Origin: Duganella margarita
Lineage (GTDB): Bacteria; Pseudomonadota; Gammaproteobacteria; Burkholderiales; Burkholderiaceae_D
Assembly: GCF_009857535.1 (NCBI RefSeq)
Contig: NZ_WWCS01000031.1
Span: forward strand, 1 to 37,862
Length of the DNA stretch: 37,862 nucleotides
Direction: 5' to 3'
Both the position numbers and the translations under genes were made by a program. Below the pieces are notes generated by a model that was not told where the DNA came from, did no database searches, and was given only the letters and a program-made list of their open reading frames with translations. Positions within the stretch are counted from its first letter, which is position 1; each line of letters opens with the position of its first letter. Shown here one piece after another: positions 1 to 8,888 of the stretch.

Positions 1-6
1 GTCAAA

Positions 7-120
7 GCTTGATGACCATAGTAAGTCGGTCCCACCCCTTCCCATCCCGAACAGGACCGTGAAACGACTCTACGCCGATGATAGTGCTGCAACCAGTGTG
101 AAAGTAGGTTATCGTCAAGC
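7..120 (+). rRNA. rrf: 5S ribosomal RNA
   Basis: The sequence matches the betaproteobacterial 5S pattern. The 5' end GCTTGATGAC pairs with the 3' end GTCAAGC to form helix I, and the conserved internal block CCCATCCCGAACAGG lies at about 44-58. At about 114 nt it has the usual length. It is the last gene of an rRNA operon whose 23S gene would lie upstream of the window; bases 1-6 are 23S-5S spacer. No tRNA follows before the terminator. Confidence 0.95.
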
Positions 121-131
121 TAGTTATATAG

Positions 132-171
132 AAAAAGCCCCTTCCGGTATCAATCTGGTTGGGGCTTTTTT
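132..171 (+). terminator. Rho-independent terminator of the rRNA operon
   Basis: A GC stem AGCCCC (136-141) pairs with GGGGCT (161-166) across a loop that can form further weak pairs. It is preceded by an A-run and followed by six T. It lies 11 nt after the 5S gene and would end the rRNA transcript before the sensor kinase gene. Confidence 0.9.
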
Positions 172-204
172 GCTTTTGTGCATTAAAATGGGTCGATATC
201 GGAT

Positions 205-3200
205 ATGCAACCCAATCTTATGCCTCATGTGATGCGTTGTGCCTGTGTTTTTCTCCTGCTGGCGCTGTTGACGGTGGCCCGCGCGGCGCCGCTGACGCTG
301 CGTTTTGCGCATCTTGGCGTAGAGCAGGGCCTGACACAGGAGTCCGTCACCAGCATGGTGCAGGACCAGCAGGGTTATATCTGGCTCGGTACCCAGGCCG
401 GCCTGAACCGTTTTGACGGTTACCGCATCACCGCCTTCAAAAACGATCCCTCCAATCCGCAAAGCCTGCAGGACAACTACATTCAGTCCTTGTATGAAGA
501 TGCCGCCGGCCAGTTATGGATCGGCAGCAGGAGCGGTCTCGACCGCTACGATCCTGCCACCCAGGTGTTTACCCATGTGCTGTCCCAGGCGGCGGTGACC
601 GGTATCGTCAGCGATGGCAAGCAAGGCTTGTGGCTGGCCACCGGCGATGGGTTACAGCATGTGGAGATGGCCAGCGGGAAGTTGCAAGTCCTGCGTCACA
701 GCGATGCCGACCAGGGCAGCATCAGCGACGACCGCGTGTATGCGCTGGCGCCGGACCGGCAGGGCAATCTGTGGCTGGGTACGGCGCGCGGCCTGGAGCT
801 GCTGCCGGCTGGCGGCACGCAATTCCGCCACTTTGGCACGCAGGAAAACCGGCCGGAGAATAGCTTTGCGTCGATGTCGATCGGGCCGGACGGTGTGTTG
901 TGGGCGGGGACGCTGAAGGGCGTGCAGGCATGGCGTCTGCACGGCCAGTCGGCCGAGCGGCTGCCGGTGACGCTGCCGGCCGAGCTGGCGCAACAGCGCA
1001 TGACCAAGCTGATGCACGACAGCGACGGCACCCTGTGGCTGGGCACGTTTAGCGACGGCCTGCGCCGGCGCGATCCCGTCAGCGGCCGTTTCTATCGCTA
1101 TTCACGCGACAATTTGAACCGCCACGGCATCAGCGACACCCAGATCAGCGCGCTGTACCAGGACCGTACCGGCACGCTATGGGTCGGCAACTGGTATGGC
1201 GGCGCCGACCGCGTCGACCTGAACAGCGGTGGCTTCGAGCGCTACACCGAACATGGCGGCGTGTTGCCCGGCATCGGCAGCAACAAGGTGCGGGCGATTG
1301 CCGGCGCGCCGGATGGCAAGCTGTGGCTGGGCTCGGCGCAAGGGCTGGCCTTGCTGGACCCGGCGCACGGCACGGTCGCTTTTACCTCCAATGAAGTGCA
1401 GCGGCCCGGGTCGCTGCCGCCGGATGCGCTGGGGGCGTTGGCGACCGACCAGACCGGCCGCTTGTGGCTCGGTTCGCCCAGCGGCTTGTTCTGGCGCGAG
1501 GCCGGCGGCGGCACTTTCCACGCGTTGCCGCTCAATGACGATCCGCAGGCGCGCTCGATCCAGCGCATCCTGGTGACCAAGGACGGCATGATCTGGGTCG
1601 GTTCGCGCTCGGCCTTGTATCGCATCGATCCGCAAACGCTGGCGGTGCAGACCTATCTGGCCGACACCGACGATGCCGAAAAACTGTCCGGCCGCGTGTA
1701 CACGCTGTTGGAGGACCCGCAGGGCAATCTGTGGGTGGGGACGGAGAATGGCCTGGACCGGCTGGACCGCGCCAGCGGCAAATTCGAGCGCTATCGCCAC
1801 CAGCCCGCCAAACCCGACAGCCTGAGCCACAACCGGGTCTACTATCTTTATCAGGATCCGCAGCAACGGCTGTGGATTGGCACGGCGGCCGGCCTCAACA
1901 TGGCGCAGCTTGGCGCCGATGGCAAACTGCACTTCCGCGTCTATCCACCGGCCAATGGCCGCTCTTACGATCCGATCGGCGCGATTTTGCCGGACCAGCA
2001 AGGACGCTTGTGGATCAGCACGACGGCGGGCATCTCGCAGTTCAATCCGGAAACTGGGCTGTTCCGGAACTATGTGGCGCGGGATGGCCTGATCGACGGT
2101 TCATATTTCGTCGGCGCCGGCTACCGCGCGCCGGATGGCACCTTGTACTTTGGCGGACTGGAGGGCGTGACCGCCTTCCAGCCGGCGCAGATTCATGACA
2201 ACCCCGCGCCGCCGCTGCTGGCCATTACCGATTTCTCCATCTTCAACCAGTCCATCCTCAGCACGCCGCTGCCGGCCGGCGCGGTGGCGCGCGGGCCGCT
2301 CGGCAGCTTGAACGCGCTGTCGCTGTCGTACCGCGATGCGGTGTTCTCGTTTGAGTTCGCCGGCATGCACTATGCAGACCCGCAACGCAACCGCTATGCC
2401 TATCAGCTGGAGGGTTTCGATCCGGGCTGGGTGACGGCCGATGCCGCCAAACGTTTCGCCACTTATACCAATCTCGACCCGGGTCAGTATGTGTTCCGCG
2501 TCAAGGCCGCCAACAAGGATGGCGTGTGGAGCACAGCGCCGGTGTCGCTGACGGTGACGATCGTGCCGCCGGTGTGGAAGACCTGGTGGTTCCGCATCCT
2601 GACCGCGTGCCTGGTGCTGGGCAGCGCCTACCTGCTGTTCCGCATCCGCATCCGCCTGCTGGTGCGGCAGAAGCAGGAGCTGGCGCAACAGGTCGACAGC
2701 CGCACGCGCGAACTGGTGCAGCAGAAGGAGTCGATCGAGCGCGAGAAGGAAAACGTCGAGCTGGCGCACCGCAATATTTCGCTGCTGTCGGACATCGGCC
2801 GCCGCATCACGGCCAACCTCGACAGCGAGGCCATCATGTCGTTGCTATACCAACAGGTGCATGCGCTGATGGACGCCAGCGTGTTCGGCATCGGCATTTA
2901 CCGGCCGCAGCAGGAGGTGATCGAGTATCCGTTCGCGATGGAGCGCGGCAAGCGCTACACGCCGTACACGCGCAGCATGCGCGAGCCCAACCAGCTGGCG
3001 GTGTGGTGCATCCAGCATAACCAGGAAGTGTTCATCAACGACCTGGAGCTGGAGTATGGCCGCTATATCGGCAGCCTGGACCTGGTGTCCGGCGCCGAAG
3101 ACATGGGCACGCTGGAAGACGGCTCGTTGCCGACCGAGCCGCGTTCGCTGATCTACGTGCCGATCTCGGTCGCCGGCCAGGTGCGCGGCGTGATCACGGT

Positions 3201-4089
3201 GCACAGCTACCGCACCCATGCGTACCAGCGCATCGACCTCGACATGCTGACCACGCTGGCCTCCTACGTGGCGGTGGCGTTTGCCAATGCCGACTCCTAC
3301 CGCCAGTTGCGCGACGCCCAGCAGCAGCTGGTCGAGCGCGAGAAGCTGGCGGCGCTGGGGTCGCTGGTGGCGGGCGTCGCGCACGAGCTGAACACGCCGA
3401 TCGGCAACAGCCTGGTGATCGCCAGCACGCTGGAAGACAAGACCAGTGAGATGGAGCTGCTCAACAACGGCAACACGCTGCGCCGCTCCGACCTGCGCAG
3501 CTTCCTCGATGCGTCGCGCGAGGCGTCGACGCTGCTGATGCGCAGCCTGCGCAGCGCGGCTGAACTGGTCAATAGTTTCAAGCAGGTGGCGGTGGACCAG
3601 GCCAGCGCCAAGCGGCGCCCGTTCAATCTGCATCAGGCCAGCAACGAGATCGTCATGACGATGAAGAACCAGGTGCGCAAGGCCGGCCACCAGATCGTGG
3701 TGGAGATGCCGGACGATATCGTGCTGGACAGTTTCCCCGGTCCATATGGCCAGGTGGTCATCAACCTGATCAACAACGCCCTGCTGCATGCGTTTGAAGA
3801 CCGCGAAGGCGGCGCCATGCGCATGTGGGCGGTACAGCTGGGCGCCGACCGGGTGCGCATCGTGTTCGAAGATGACGGCAAGGGGATTTCGACGGAACAT
3901 CAGGCGCGCATCTTCGATCCCTTCTTTACCACCAAGCTGGGGCAGGGTGGCAACGGCCTGGGCCTGAGCATCACCTACAACATTGTGACGTCGCTGCTGG
4001 ATGGCTCGATACGGGTGGACAGTGCGGTGGGCGTCGGGACGCGCTTCACGATGGATTTACCGTTGAAGGCGTCCCTGGCAGGGGATTAA
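205..4089 (+). CDS. Large membrane sensor histidine kinase (two-propeller periplasmic sensor, Y_Y_Y, GAF, HisKA/HATPase)
   Basis: An inner-membrane sensor kinase of 1294 aa. The N-terminus is a signal peptide (residues ~1-28). Residues ~35-690 carry 14 repeats of the Reg_prop type (W-[LIV]-G-[TS]-x-x-G-[LV]), enough for two seven-bladed beta-propellers in the periplasm. A Y_Y_Y domain follows (~729-782, YQLEGFDPGW), then one membrane helix (~793-815), a coiled coil, a GAF domain (~860-1030), HisKA with phospho-acceptor His ~1060 (HELNTPIGN), and an HATPase with N (NLINNA), G1 (DDGKGIS), F (FDPFFTTK) and G2 (GNGLGLS) boxes. There is no receiver or DNA-binding domain, unlike Bacteroides-type hybrid regulators with the same sensor, and no response regulator lies nearby, so it is an orphan kinase here. 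Family knowledge suggests a polysaccharide or cell-surface signal, but the ligand is unknown. No clear ribosome-binding site precedes 205; the ATGs at 220 and 232 are alternative starts that also keep the signal peptide. Confidence 0.9.
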   Translation: MQPNLMPHVMRCACVFLLLALLTVARAAPLTLRFAHLGVEQGLTQESVTSMVQDQQGYIWLGTQAGLNRFDGYRITAFKNDPSNPQSLQDNYIQSLYEDAAGQLWIGSRSGLDRYDPATQVFTHVLSQAAVTGIVSDGKQGLWLATGDGLQHVEMASGKLQVLRHSDADQGSISDDRVYALAPDRQGNLWLGTARGLELLPAGGTQFRHFGTQENRPENSFASMSIGPDGVLWAGTLKGVQAWRLHGQSAERLPVTLPAELAQQRMTKLMHDSDGTLWLGTFSDGLRRRDPVSGRFYRYSRDNLNRHGISDTQISALYQDRTGTLWVGNWYGGADRVDLNSGGFERYTEHGGVLPGIGSNKVRAIAGAPDGKLWLGSAQGLALLDPAHGTVAFTSNEVQRPGSLPPDALGALATDQTGRLWLGSPSGLFWREAGGGTFHALPLNDDPQARSIQRILVTKDGMIWVGSRSALYRIDPQTLAVQTYLADTDDAEKLSGRVYTLLEDPQGNLWVGTENGLDRLDRASGKFERYRHQPAKPDSLSHNRVYYLYQDPQQRLWIGTAAGLNMAQLGADGKLHFRVYPPANGRSYDPIGAILPDQQGRLWISTTAGISQFNPETGLFRNYVARDGLIDGSYFVGAGYRAPDGTLYFGGLEGVTAFQPAQIHDNPAPPLLAITDFSIFNQSILSTPLPAGAVARGPLGSLNALSLSYRDAVFSFEFAGMHYADPQRNRYAYQLEGFDPGWVTADAAKRFATYTNLDPGQYVFRVKAANKDGVWSTAPVSLTVTIVPPVWKTWWFRILTACLVLGSAYLLFRIRIRLLVRQKQELAQQVDSRTRELVQQKESIEREKENVELAHRNISLLSDIGRRITANLDSEAIMSLLYQQVHALMDASVFGIGIYRPQQEVIEYPFAMERGKRYTPYTRSMREPNQLAVWCIQHNQEVFINDLELEYGRYIGSLDLVSGAEDMGTLEDGSLPTEPRSLIYVPISVAGQVRGVITVHSYRTHAYQRIDLDMLTTLASYVAVAFANADSYRQLRDAQQQLVEREKLAALGSLVAGVAHELNTPIGNSLVIASTLEDKTSEMELLNNGNTLRRSDLRSFLDASREASTLLMRSLRSAAELVNSFKQVAVDQASAKRRPFNLHQASNEIVMTMKNQVRKAGHQIVVEMPDDIVLDSFPGPYGQVVINLINNALLHAFEDREGGAMRMWAVQLGADRVRIVFEDDGKGISTEHQARIFDPFFTTKLGQGGNGLGLSITYNIVTSLLDGSIRVDSAVGVGTRFTMDLPLKASLAGD

Positions 4090-4427
4090 ATGCCCCAGAT
4101 GATGTGCTCGTTTTCCGCCTTGGCGGTGCGCAGCATTTCCAGCAGCGGATAGGCGCGGGCGGAGAAACCGACCCGTTGCGACGCCGCATGTTCCTTGGTT
4201 TCGCCCTCTTCCTGCTCGTGGGCGTGGACGTCGTGCTCGACGTCGTTTTCCGGATGCAGCCGGGTTTCGGCCACTTCATGTTCCAGCACCGACAGCGCTT
4301 GCGCGGCCTCGGCGGCGGTGATCACGCCACGGGTCGGATTCTTGTGCAACAGATCCAGGATGCGCTGCGCATGTTCCTGGTACATCAACACTTCCGGGCT
4401 GGATTTTGATTTGAATGCAATTAACAT
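4086..4427 (-). CDS. DUF1840 domain-containing protein
   Basis: A soluble 113-aa protein of unknown function. The start MLIAFKSKSSPEVLMY and the following EHAQRILDLL segment are typical of DUF1840, a small family common in Beta- and Gammaproteobacteria. The middle is rich in His and Glu (around HPENDVEHDVHAHEQEEGE), which may bind metal, though that is only inference. The start at 4427 is preferred over the longer frame to 4451 because AAGGAAAG lies 8 nt upstream and the family begins MLI. It is convergent with the sensor kinase: the two TAA stop codons overlap in one TTAA (4086-4089). Confidence 0.85.
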   Translation of the reverse strand: MLIAFKSKSSPEVLMYQEHAQRILDLLHKNPTRGVITAAEAAQALSVLEHEVAETRLHPENDVEHDVHAHEQEEGETKEHAASQRVGFSARAYPLLEMLRTAKAENEHIIWGI

Positions 4428-4471
4428 AGCGGCACTTTCCTTGTTCGGCAACGGTACTTCCGTTAGCTACG

Positions 4472-4499
4472 ACTTTAATCTATAACTGAAACTTTACAA
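4472..4499 (-). promoter_or_regulatory. Candidate sigma-70 promoter for the DUF1840 gene
   Basis: On the minus strand, TTGTAA (-35, 4494-4499) and TAAAGT (-10, 4472-4477) are separated by 16 nt, about 45 nt upstream of the 4427 start. The match is moderate and was found by eye. Confidence 0.35.
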
Positions 4500-4568
4500 C
4501 ACTTCCGGGACCCGGTTTAGGCGCTACCGCACCCCGATTAAGGATTCCCTAAGCGAATACTTCAGTTT

Positions 4569-5066
4569 TCAGAGAAATTTAAGGGAAGTGAAGAATGTTT
4601 CGGCCTGGTCGGCCTCGATTTTCTGCGGCGGGCCGATGATGACAATTTGGTAAACCCGGCGCTCCCTGGCCACAAAACGGCCGAGCAGGCGCATGGTGTT
4701 GCCACGGGCATCCACCTCCACCGCGCCGTTGGCGAGCGGCTTGCTGCTGGTGATGATACCGCCGATGTTGTTGACCATGGCGCGCTGCATTGCCGCCAGC
4801 GCGGCCGGCGCCAGGGCGGCGTCGGCCAGCTGCGCGCTGCCGATGGCGAACACCACGCCGTCGATGTTGGCAGCGGTCATGGTCATGCTGACCGCCAACT
4901 GGTCGAGATGAATGGCACGGGTTTGCGTCGCCGGCTTGCCGGGGAATAGCACGCTGTAAGGCGCATCGGCGCTGCGGTAGTCGCGCCAGTCGTATTTCGG
5001 GCTGCAGGCCGACAAGGTGACGGCCGTCAGCAGCGCCAGCAGCAGTGTCGGCATGCGCGTCCTCAT
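4569..5066 (-). CDS. Small predicted lipoprotein of unknown function
   Basis: A 165-aa protein with an N-terminal signal ending in the lipobox LSAC (Cys ~21), so a membrane-anchored periplasmic lipoprotein is expected. The remainder has a compact alpha/beta pattern starting at YRSADAPYSVLFPGKP; this "FPG(K)P" segment recurs in many uncharacterised bacterial proteins of this size. I recognise no enzyme motif. Its ATG overlaps the TGA of the upstream M1 aminopeptidase gene (ATGA), so the two are very probably translationally coupled and made together. It may assist or be cleared with the peptidase at the envelope, but that is inferred only from the coupling. Confidence 0.8.
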   Translation of the reverse strand: MRTRMPTLLLALLTAVTLSACSPKYDWRDYRSADAPYSVLFPGKPATQTRAIHLDQLAVSMTMTAANIDGVVFAIGSAQLADAALAPAALAAMQRAMVNNIGGIITSSKPLANGAVEVDARGNTMRLLGRFVARERRVYQIVIIGPPQKIEADQAETFFTSLKFL

Positions 5067-6763
5067 CGCTTGGACTTCTTCTTCTCGTCAGCGGCCTTCC
5101 AGGCGTCGATCCACGGCTGCTGGCGCAGCACGCGCGACATCGGGTCGATGGTGACCATGGCGTGCGCGGGCACGGTGACTACGCCGACGCCATTGCTCAT
5201 CGGCAGCTTTTCGATGCGCTGGTTGACGCGCACTTCGATCGGCATCGGGAAAGCGCCGCCGTCTTTCAGCTTCCAGCGCAGCGTCAGCTGGTCGCCGTTG
5301 CGTTCTTCCACCAGTTCCGGCAGCGCGGCGTGGTAGAGGTAGGCGTCGAAGAACCAGTTCAGGTCGCGGCCGCTCGCTTCGTTACTGAACTGGACGAACT
5401 CCCTGGTGCTGCTCCAGCGCGGCTGGAAGTTGCCCGGCGTGGGCGTGGCGGTACCGTACACCATGCGGCGCGTGGCGGTGAAGAAGGCGTCGTCGCCGAT
5501 CAGGTTGCGCAGCGTGTGCAGGATCAGCGCCCCCTTGGTGTAGATGTCGTTGCCGGGGCCGCCGCGCGCCTCTTCATAAATATCCTCGATGCGCTGGGTC
5601 TTGCCGCTGACCACCGGCGCCTTGTTCGACAGCGACTTGCGGAAGTTGAACAGCTCGGCCTGGAACTCGCGTTCGCCGCGCAGCGATTCCAGGTACAGCG
5701 GCTGCATGTAGGAACCGAAGCCTTCGTGCAGCCACATATCGTCCCAGTCGGCGTTGGTCATCTGATTGCCGAACCATTCATGCGACAGCTCGTGGTGCAG
5801 CAGCCAGTCGTAGCCGTAGGCGGACTTGGCGTAGCCGTTGCCGTAGGCGTTGATGGTCTGGTGCTCCATGCCCAGGTGCGGGGTTTCGACCACGCCCATT
5901 TTCTCGTCGCCGAACGGATACGGGCCGACGCGGTATTCAAAGAAATCCAGCATCGGCGTGAACTCGGCGAACAGGCCTTTGGCGTCCTCGGCGTGGCCCT
6001 TCAGGTACCACATGCGCAGCGGGATGGTGTTGCCGAAGCGGCTGACGTAGTCGCCGGACAGCATCTCGTACGGGCCGATGTTGAGGGCGACGCCGTAGGT
6101 GCTGGGGTTCTTGGCGCGCCAGTTGTAGGTGCGCCAGCCGTCTTTCTCTTCCATGCCGGTGGCCACGCCGTTGCCGGCCACCACCAGCGGCGACGGCACG
6201 GTGATGTGCAGATCGATCAGCTTTGGCTTGCCCATCGGATGGTCGATGCAGGGCCAGAACATATCGCAGCCTTCGCCTTCGACGGTGGTGGCGATCCACG
6301 GCTGGCCGTCCTTGGTCTGGCTCCAGGTGAAAGCGCCGTCCCACGGCGCGTGCTTGGCCACGTGCGGCACGCCGTGGTACTGGATGCGCACGGTGGTGCG
6401 GGCGCCGGCTTGCAGCGGCGTCGGCAGTGTGAGGTACAGGCGGCCGTCGGGATTGCTGATGGCGGCGGGCGCCAGCGTGACGCCATCGACGCTGGCGCTG
6501 TCGACCGGCAGGTTGCGGTCGAGCTCGACGGCGATGCGGGTCAGCGGTTCTTTCAGCAGGAAGGTCAGGGCGGCGTCGCCGCGAATGCTCTTGGTGGCCG
6601 GATCGACGCGCAGCGCCAGATCGACTTTTTCAAACGTCACCGCCAGCTGCTCGGGCGTGCGCGGGCTGCCGGAGTTGGACGTGAAATCGGTGGGCGGCAC
6701 TGGGGTCGTGGCACAGCCGGCCAGCACGGCGCTGGCGGCGAGATACAGAGGCAAACGGGTCAT
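5063..6763 (-). CDS. M1 family metallopeptidase (aminopeptidase N-like), lipoprotein
   Basis: A zinc aminopeptidase of 566 aa. The signal peptide ends in the lipobox LAGC (starting from MTRLPLYLAA), so the enzyme should be anchored by lipid in the cell envelope rather than cytosolic like E. coli PepN. The N-terminal beta-saddle is followed by the exopeptidase motif in the form GMEHQ (usual GAMEN) and the zinc site HELSHEWFGN with the downstream second Glu in LHEGFGSY. The chain is shorter than PepN (~870 aa) and lacks its long C-terminal helical domain, as in the compact bacterial M1 lipoproteins. The start at 6763 is chosen over 6814 because it gives a complete signal peptide with AGGA just upstream. 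It is the first gene of a two-gene unit with the small lipoprotein. Confidence 0.9.
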   Translation of the reverse strand: MTRLPLYLAASAVLAGCATTPVPPTDFTSNSGSPRTPEQLAVTFEKVDLALRVDPATKSIRGDAALTFLLKEPLTRIAVELDRNLPVDSASVDGVTLAPAAISNPDGRLYLTLPTPLQAGARTTVRIQYHGVPHVAKHAPWDGAFTWSQTKDGQPWIATTVEGEGCDMFWPCIDHPMGKPKLIDLHITVPSPLVVAGNGVATGMEEKDGWRTYNWRAKNPSTYGVALNIGPYEMLSGDYVSRFGNTIPLRMWYLKGHAEDAKGLFAEFTPMLDFFEYRVGPYPFGDEKMGVVETPHLGMEHQTINAYGNGYAKSAYGYDWLLHHELSHEWFGNQMTNADWDDMWLHEGFGSYMQPLYLESLRGEREFQAELFNFRKSLSNKAPVVSGKTQRIEDIYEEARGGPGNDIYTKGALILHTLRNLIGDDAFFTATRRMVYGTATPTPGNFQPRWSSTREFVQFSNEASGRDLNWFFDAYLYHAALPELVEERNGDQLTLRWKLKDGGAFPMPIEVRVNQRIEKLPMSNGVGVVTVPAHAMVTIDPMSRVLRQQPWIDAWKAADEKKKSKR

Positions 6764-6863
6764 CGTGGTCCTGGAGTGAGTGAGCTGCGAGCAAATATAG
6801 CAGCAAGCGGGCAAGACTTGGTATGTAGATACCGCGCCGGCACCACTTTTTATATTGGCTTGG

Positions 6864-8378
6864 CTAGTCCTTGAGCAGGGCGCGTCGATATTGGATCGCT
6901 TCGCTCATATGTGGTTCCTGGATGCGGTCGCTTTTTGCCAGGTCGGCGATGGTGCGCGCTACCCGCAGAATGCGGTGGTAGGCGCGGCCCGACCAATGGA
7001 AGGATTCCATGCTTTGCTTGAGCTTGGATTTGCTGAGACGGTCGAGTTTGCAGTAGTGGTCAATTTCGCGCGGCGTCAGGTCTTGATTGCGCTTGCCCTG
7101 GCGGCGCATTTGCAGCGTGGTGGCCGCCTGCACGCGCGCGGCAATCAGCGCCGACGGTTCGCCATCTGCGGCGGCCGCCAGCGTGTCAGGCGAAACCGAG
7201 GCGACTTCGATTTGAATGTCGATGCGGTCGAGCAGCGGGCCGGAGATCCGGCTTTGATAGCGCTGGATGCTCTCCGTGGTGCAGCGGCAGGCGACGCTGG
7301 CGTGACCGGAATAGCCGCAGGGGCAGGGATTCATCGCTGCGATCAGCTGGAAGTGGGCCGGAAAATCCGCCTGCCGCGCCGCCCGCGAAATGGTGATGCG
7401 GCCCGACTCCATTGGCTCGCGCAGCACGTCCAGTACGTGACGGTTAAATTCCGGCAGTTCATCGAGGAACAGCACCCCGCGATGGGCCAGCGAGATCTCG
7501 CCCGGACGCGGCACGCTGCCGCCACCCACCAGTGCCGGCCCGGACGAGGTGTGATGCGGCGCGCGAAACGGCCGGTGCTTCCACTGCTCGATGCGGAAGC
7601 CGCCCGTCAGCGACTGCACGGCCGCCGATTCCAGCGCCTCTTCATCCGTCATTTCCGGCAGCAGGCCGGCGAAGCGCGAGGCCAGCATGGTCTTGCCCGC
7701 GCCCGGCGGCCCCACCATCAGCACCGAGTGATTGCCGGCTGCCGCCACTTCCAGCGCGCGCTTGACGAACAGTTGCCCTTTGACGTCGGCGAAGTCGGGA
7801 AATTCCTGCGGCAGCACTACCGGCGCCGTCTCATGGCGCGACAACATGGTCTCCACCGATTTGCCGGCGAAGTGGTGGCACACCTCGAGCAGCGACGTGG
7901 CGGGATAAATGGCTGCATTCGAGACCAGCGCCGCTTCGTCGGCATTGGCCATGGGCAGGATGAAGGCCAGGCAGCCGCCATCGCGGCGGGTGGCCAGCGA
8001 CATCGCCAGGGCGCCGCGAATGGCGCGCAGTTCGCCGGACAGCGACAACTCGCCGGCAAACTCGTACTGGTGCAGGCGGCGTGACGGGATTTGCTTGGAG
8101 GCGGCCAGGATGCCGAGCGCGATCGGCAGGTCGAAACGGCCGGATTCCTTGGGCAGGTCGGCCGGCGCCAGGTTGACGGTGATGCGCTGGGCAGGAAATT
8201 CAAAGCCGCCGTTCTGGATGGCGGCGCGGACGCGGTCCTTGGCTTCTTTGACTTCCGTATCCGCCAGGCCGACGATGGTGAAGGCCGGCAGCCCGTTGGC
8301 CAGATGCACTTCGACGCTGACTTCCTGCGCCTCCATGCCCGCCAGAGCGCGGCTTTTCAGTATGGCAAGGATAGACAT
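6864..8378 (-). CDS. comM: YifB/ComM family Mg-chelatase-like AAA+ ATPase
   Basis: A 504-aa cytosolic AAA+ protein. Residues 1-~170 form the Lon-protease-like domain typical of ComM (VEVHLANGLPAFTIVGL, then NLAPADLPKESGRFDLP). The ATPase core has Walker A GPPGAGKT and Walker B VLFLDELPEF, and the C-terminal Mg-chelatase segment ends near YRRALL. A short Cys-rich stretch (CPCGYSGH...CRC) is characteristic of the family. ComM is known as a hexameric helicase promoting branch migration when foreign DNA is integrated during natural transformation. Its presence does not prove competence, since the gene is widespread. It lies downstream of ubiK on the same strand; the 84-nt gap holds a short GC inverted repeat (8421-8433) without a T-run. 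Confidence 0.95.
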   Translation of the reverse strand: MSILAILKSRALAGMEAQEVSVEVHLANGLPAFTIVGLADTEVKEAKDRVRAAIQNGGFEFPAQRITVNLAPADLPKESGRFDLPIALGILAASKQIPSRRLHQYEFAGELSLSGELRAIRGALAMSLATRRDGGCLAFILPMANADEAALVSNAAIYPATSLLEVCHHFAGKSVETMLSRHETAPVVLPQEFPDFADVKGQLFVKRALEVAAAGNHSVLMVGPPGAGKTMLASRFAGLLPEMTDEEALESAAVQSLTGGFRIEQWKHRPFRAPHHTSSGPALVGGGSVPRPGEISLAHRGVLFLDELPEFNRHVLDVLREPMESGRITISRAARQADFPAHFQLIAAMNPCPCGYSGHASVACRCTTESIQRYQSRISGPLLDRIDIQIEVASVSPDTLAAAADGEPSALIAARVQAATTLQMRRQGKRNQDLTPREIDHYCKLDRLSKSKLKQSMESFHWSGRAYHRILRVARTIADLAKSDRIQEPHMSEAIQYRRALLKD

Positions 8379-8462
8379 GACCAGGGCGGGGCGTGAAGAA
8401 CCAACCGCCAGCGTAATCCCGGCCCGGCGGGCCAGCTTGCGCTAGCCCAAACCTCGCTCACA

Positions 8463-8702
8463 TTACGGGTTGGCCTTGGCTTCCAGTTCGGCCAGGCGGG
8501 TTTCCAGCGCTTCCAGCTTGGCGCGGGTCTTGGCCAACACCTGGGTCTGGATGTCGAATTCCTCGCGGGTCACCAGGTCCAGCTTGGAGAAACCCTGCGT
8601 CATCATGGACTTGACGTTTTTCTCAATGTCCTTTGCTGGTGAGTTTTCGATGGCTTGGCTGATCTTGTTTTGCAAGTCATTAAAAAAAGTGTTCATATCC
8701 AT
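8463..8702 (-). CDS. ubiK: BMFP-domain accessory factor UbiK (YqiC)
   Basis: A 79-aa protein with the BMFP layout: an amphipathic N-terminal half (FFNDLQNKISQAIE) and a C-terminal coiled coil (LAKTRAKLEALETRLAELE). Members of this family act as an accessory factor for ubiquinone synthesis, binding UbiJ and lipid and helping Ubi-complex assembly under oxic conditions. The length is usual for the family. AAGGA sits just upstream of the ATG at 8702, which supports that start; an in-frame ATG at 8696 is the alternative. It is divergent from the nitrogen-regulated operon, whose control sites lie in the 277-nt gap. Confidence 0.9.
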   Translation of the reverse strand: MDMNTFFNDLQNKISQAIENSPAKDIEKNVKSMMTQGFSKLDLVTREEFDIQTQVLAKTRAKLEALETRLAELEAKANP

Positions 8703-8731
8703 AATATTCCTTGATCTAGTGGGTCTGTCGT

Positions 8732-8748
8732 TGCACCATCACGGTGCG
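8732..8748. promoter_or_regulatory. Predicted NtrC (NRI) enhancer-binding site 1
   Basis: TGCACC-ATCAC-GGTGCG matches the NtrC dyad TGCACC-N5-GGTGCA at 11 of 12 arm positions. Its centre (8740) is about 159 bp upstream of the start point predicted from the sigma-54 promoter at 8873-8888, a usual enhancer distance. Confidence 0.8.
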
Positions 8749-8752
8749 ACTC

Positions 8753-8769
8753 GGCGTCAATGTGGTGCG
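8753..8769. promoter_or_regulatory. Weaker second NtrC-like site
   Basis: GGCGTC-N5-GGTGCG has a good right half (5/6) and a poor left half (3/6) against the NtrC dyad. Its centre is 21 bp from site 1, two helical turns, so both would lie on the same DNA face. A pair of one strong and one weak site is common upstream of NtrC-activated promoters. Confidence 0.5.
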
Positions 8770-8872
8770 AAACCGCCGAAATCCCGCTGGCCGCTCGTCA
8801 GCATTCTCACTTTGGGGTGAGCGGGGCCGTTATCAACCATGATACGCCACCTGTTTGCTGAACAACATTAGC

Positions 8873-8888
8873 TGGCACACATTCTGCT
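8873..8888 (+). promoter_or_regulatory. Sigma-54 (RpoN) promoter for the TorF-glnK-amtB operon
   Basis: TGGCACACATTCTGCT matches the -24/-12 consensus TGGCACG-N4-TTGCW, with GG and GC exactly 10 bp apart. The only mismatches are A for G at the seventh base and C for T in the -12 box. Transcription would start near 8899, giving an ~80-nt leader before the ATG at 8980. Confidence 0.8.

Noticed and set aside
5045..6874. 609-codon open frame antisense to the M1 peptidase gene
   Set aside because: It mirrors the codon pattern of the real gene; the product is Val/Gly/Arg-rich with no family motif, whereas the opposite strand has a signal peptide and an intact zinc site.
8808..8826. CTCAC...GTGAG inverted repeat between the NtrC-like sites and the sigma-54 promoter
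   Set aside because: Short arms, no T-run and no match to a known regulator site; it could be chance.
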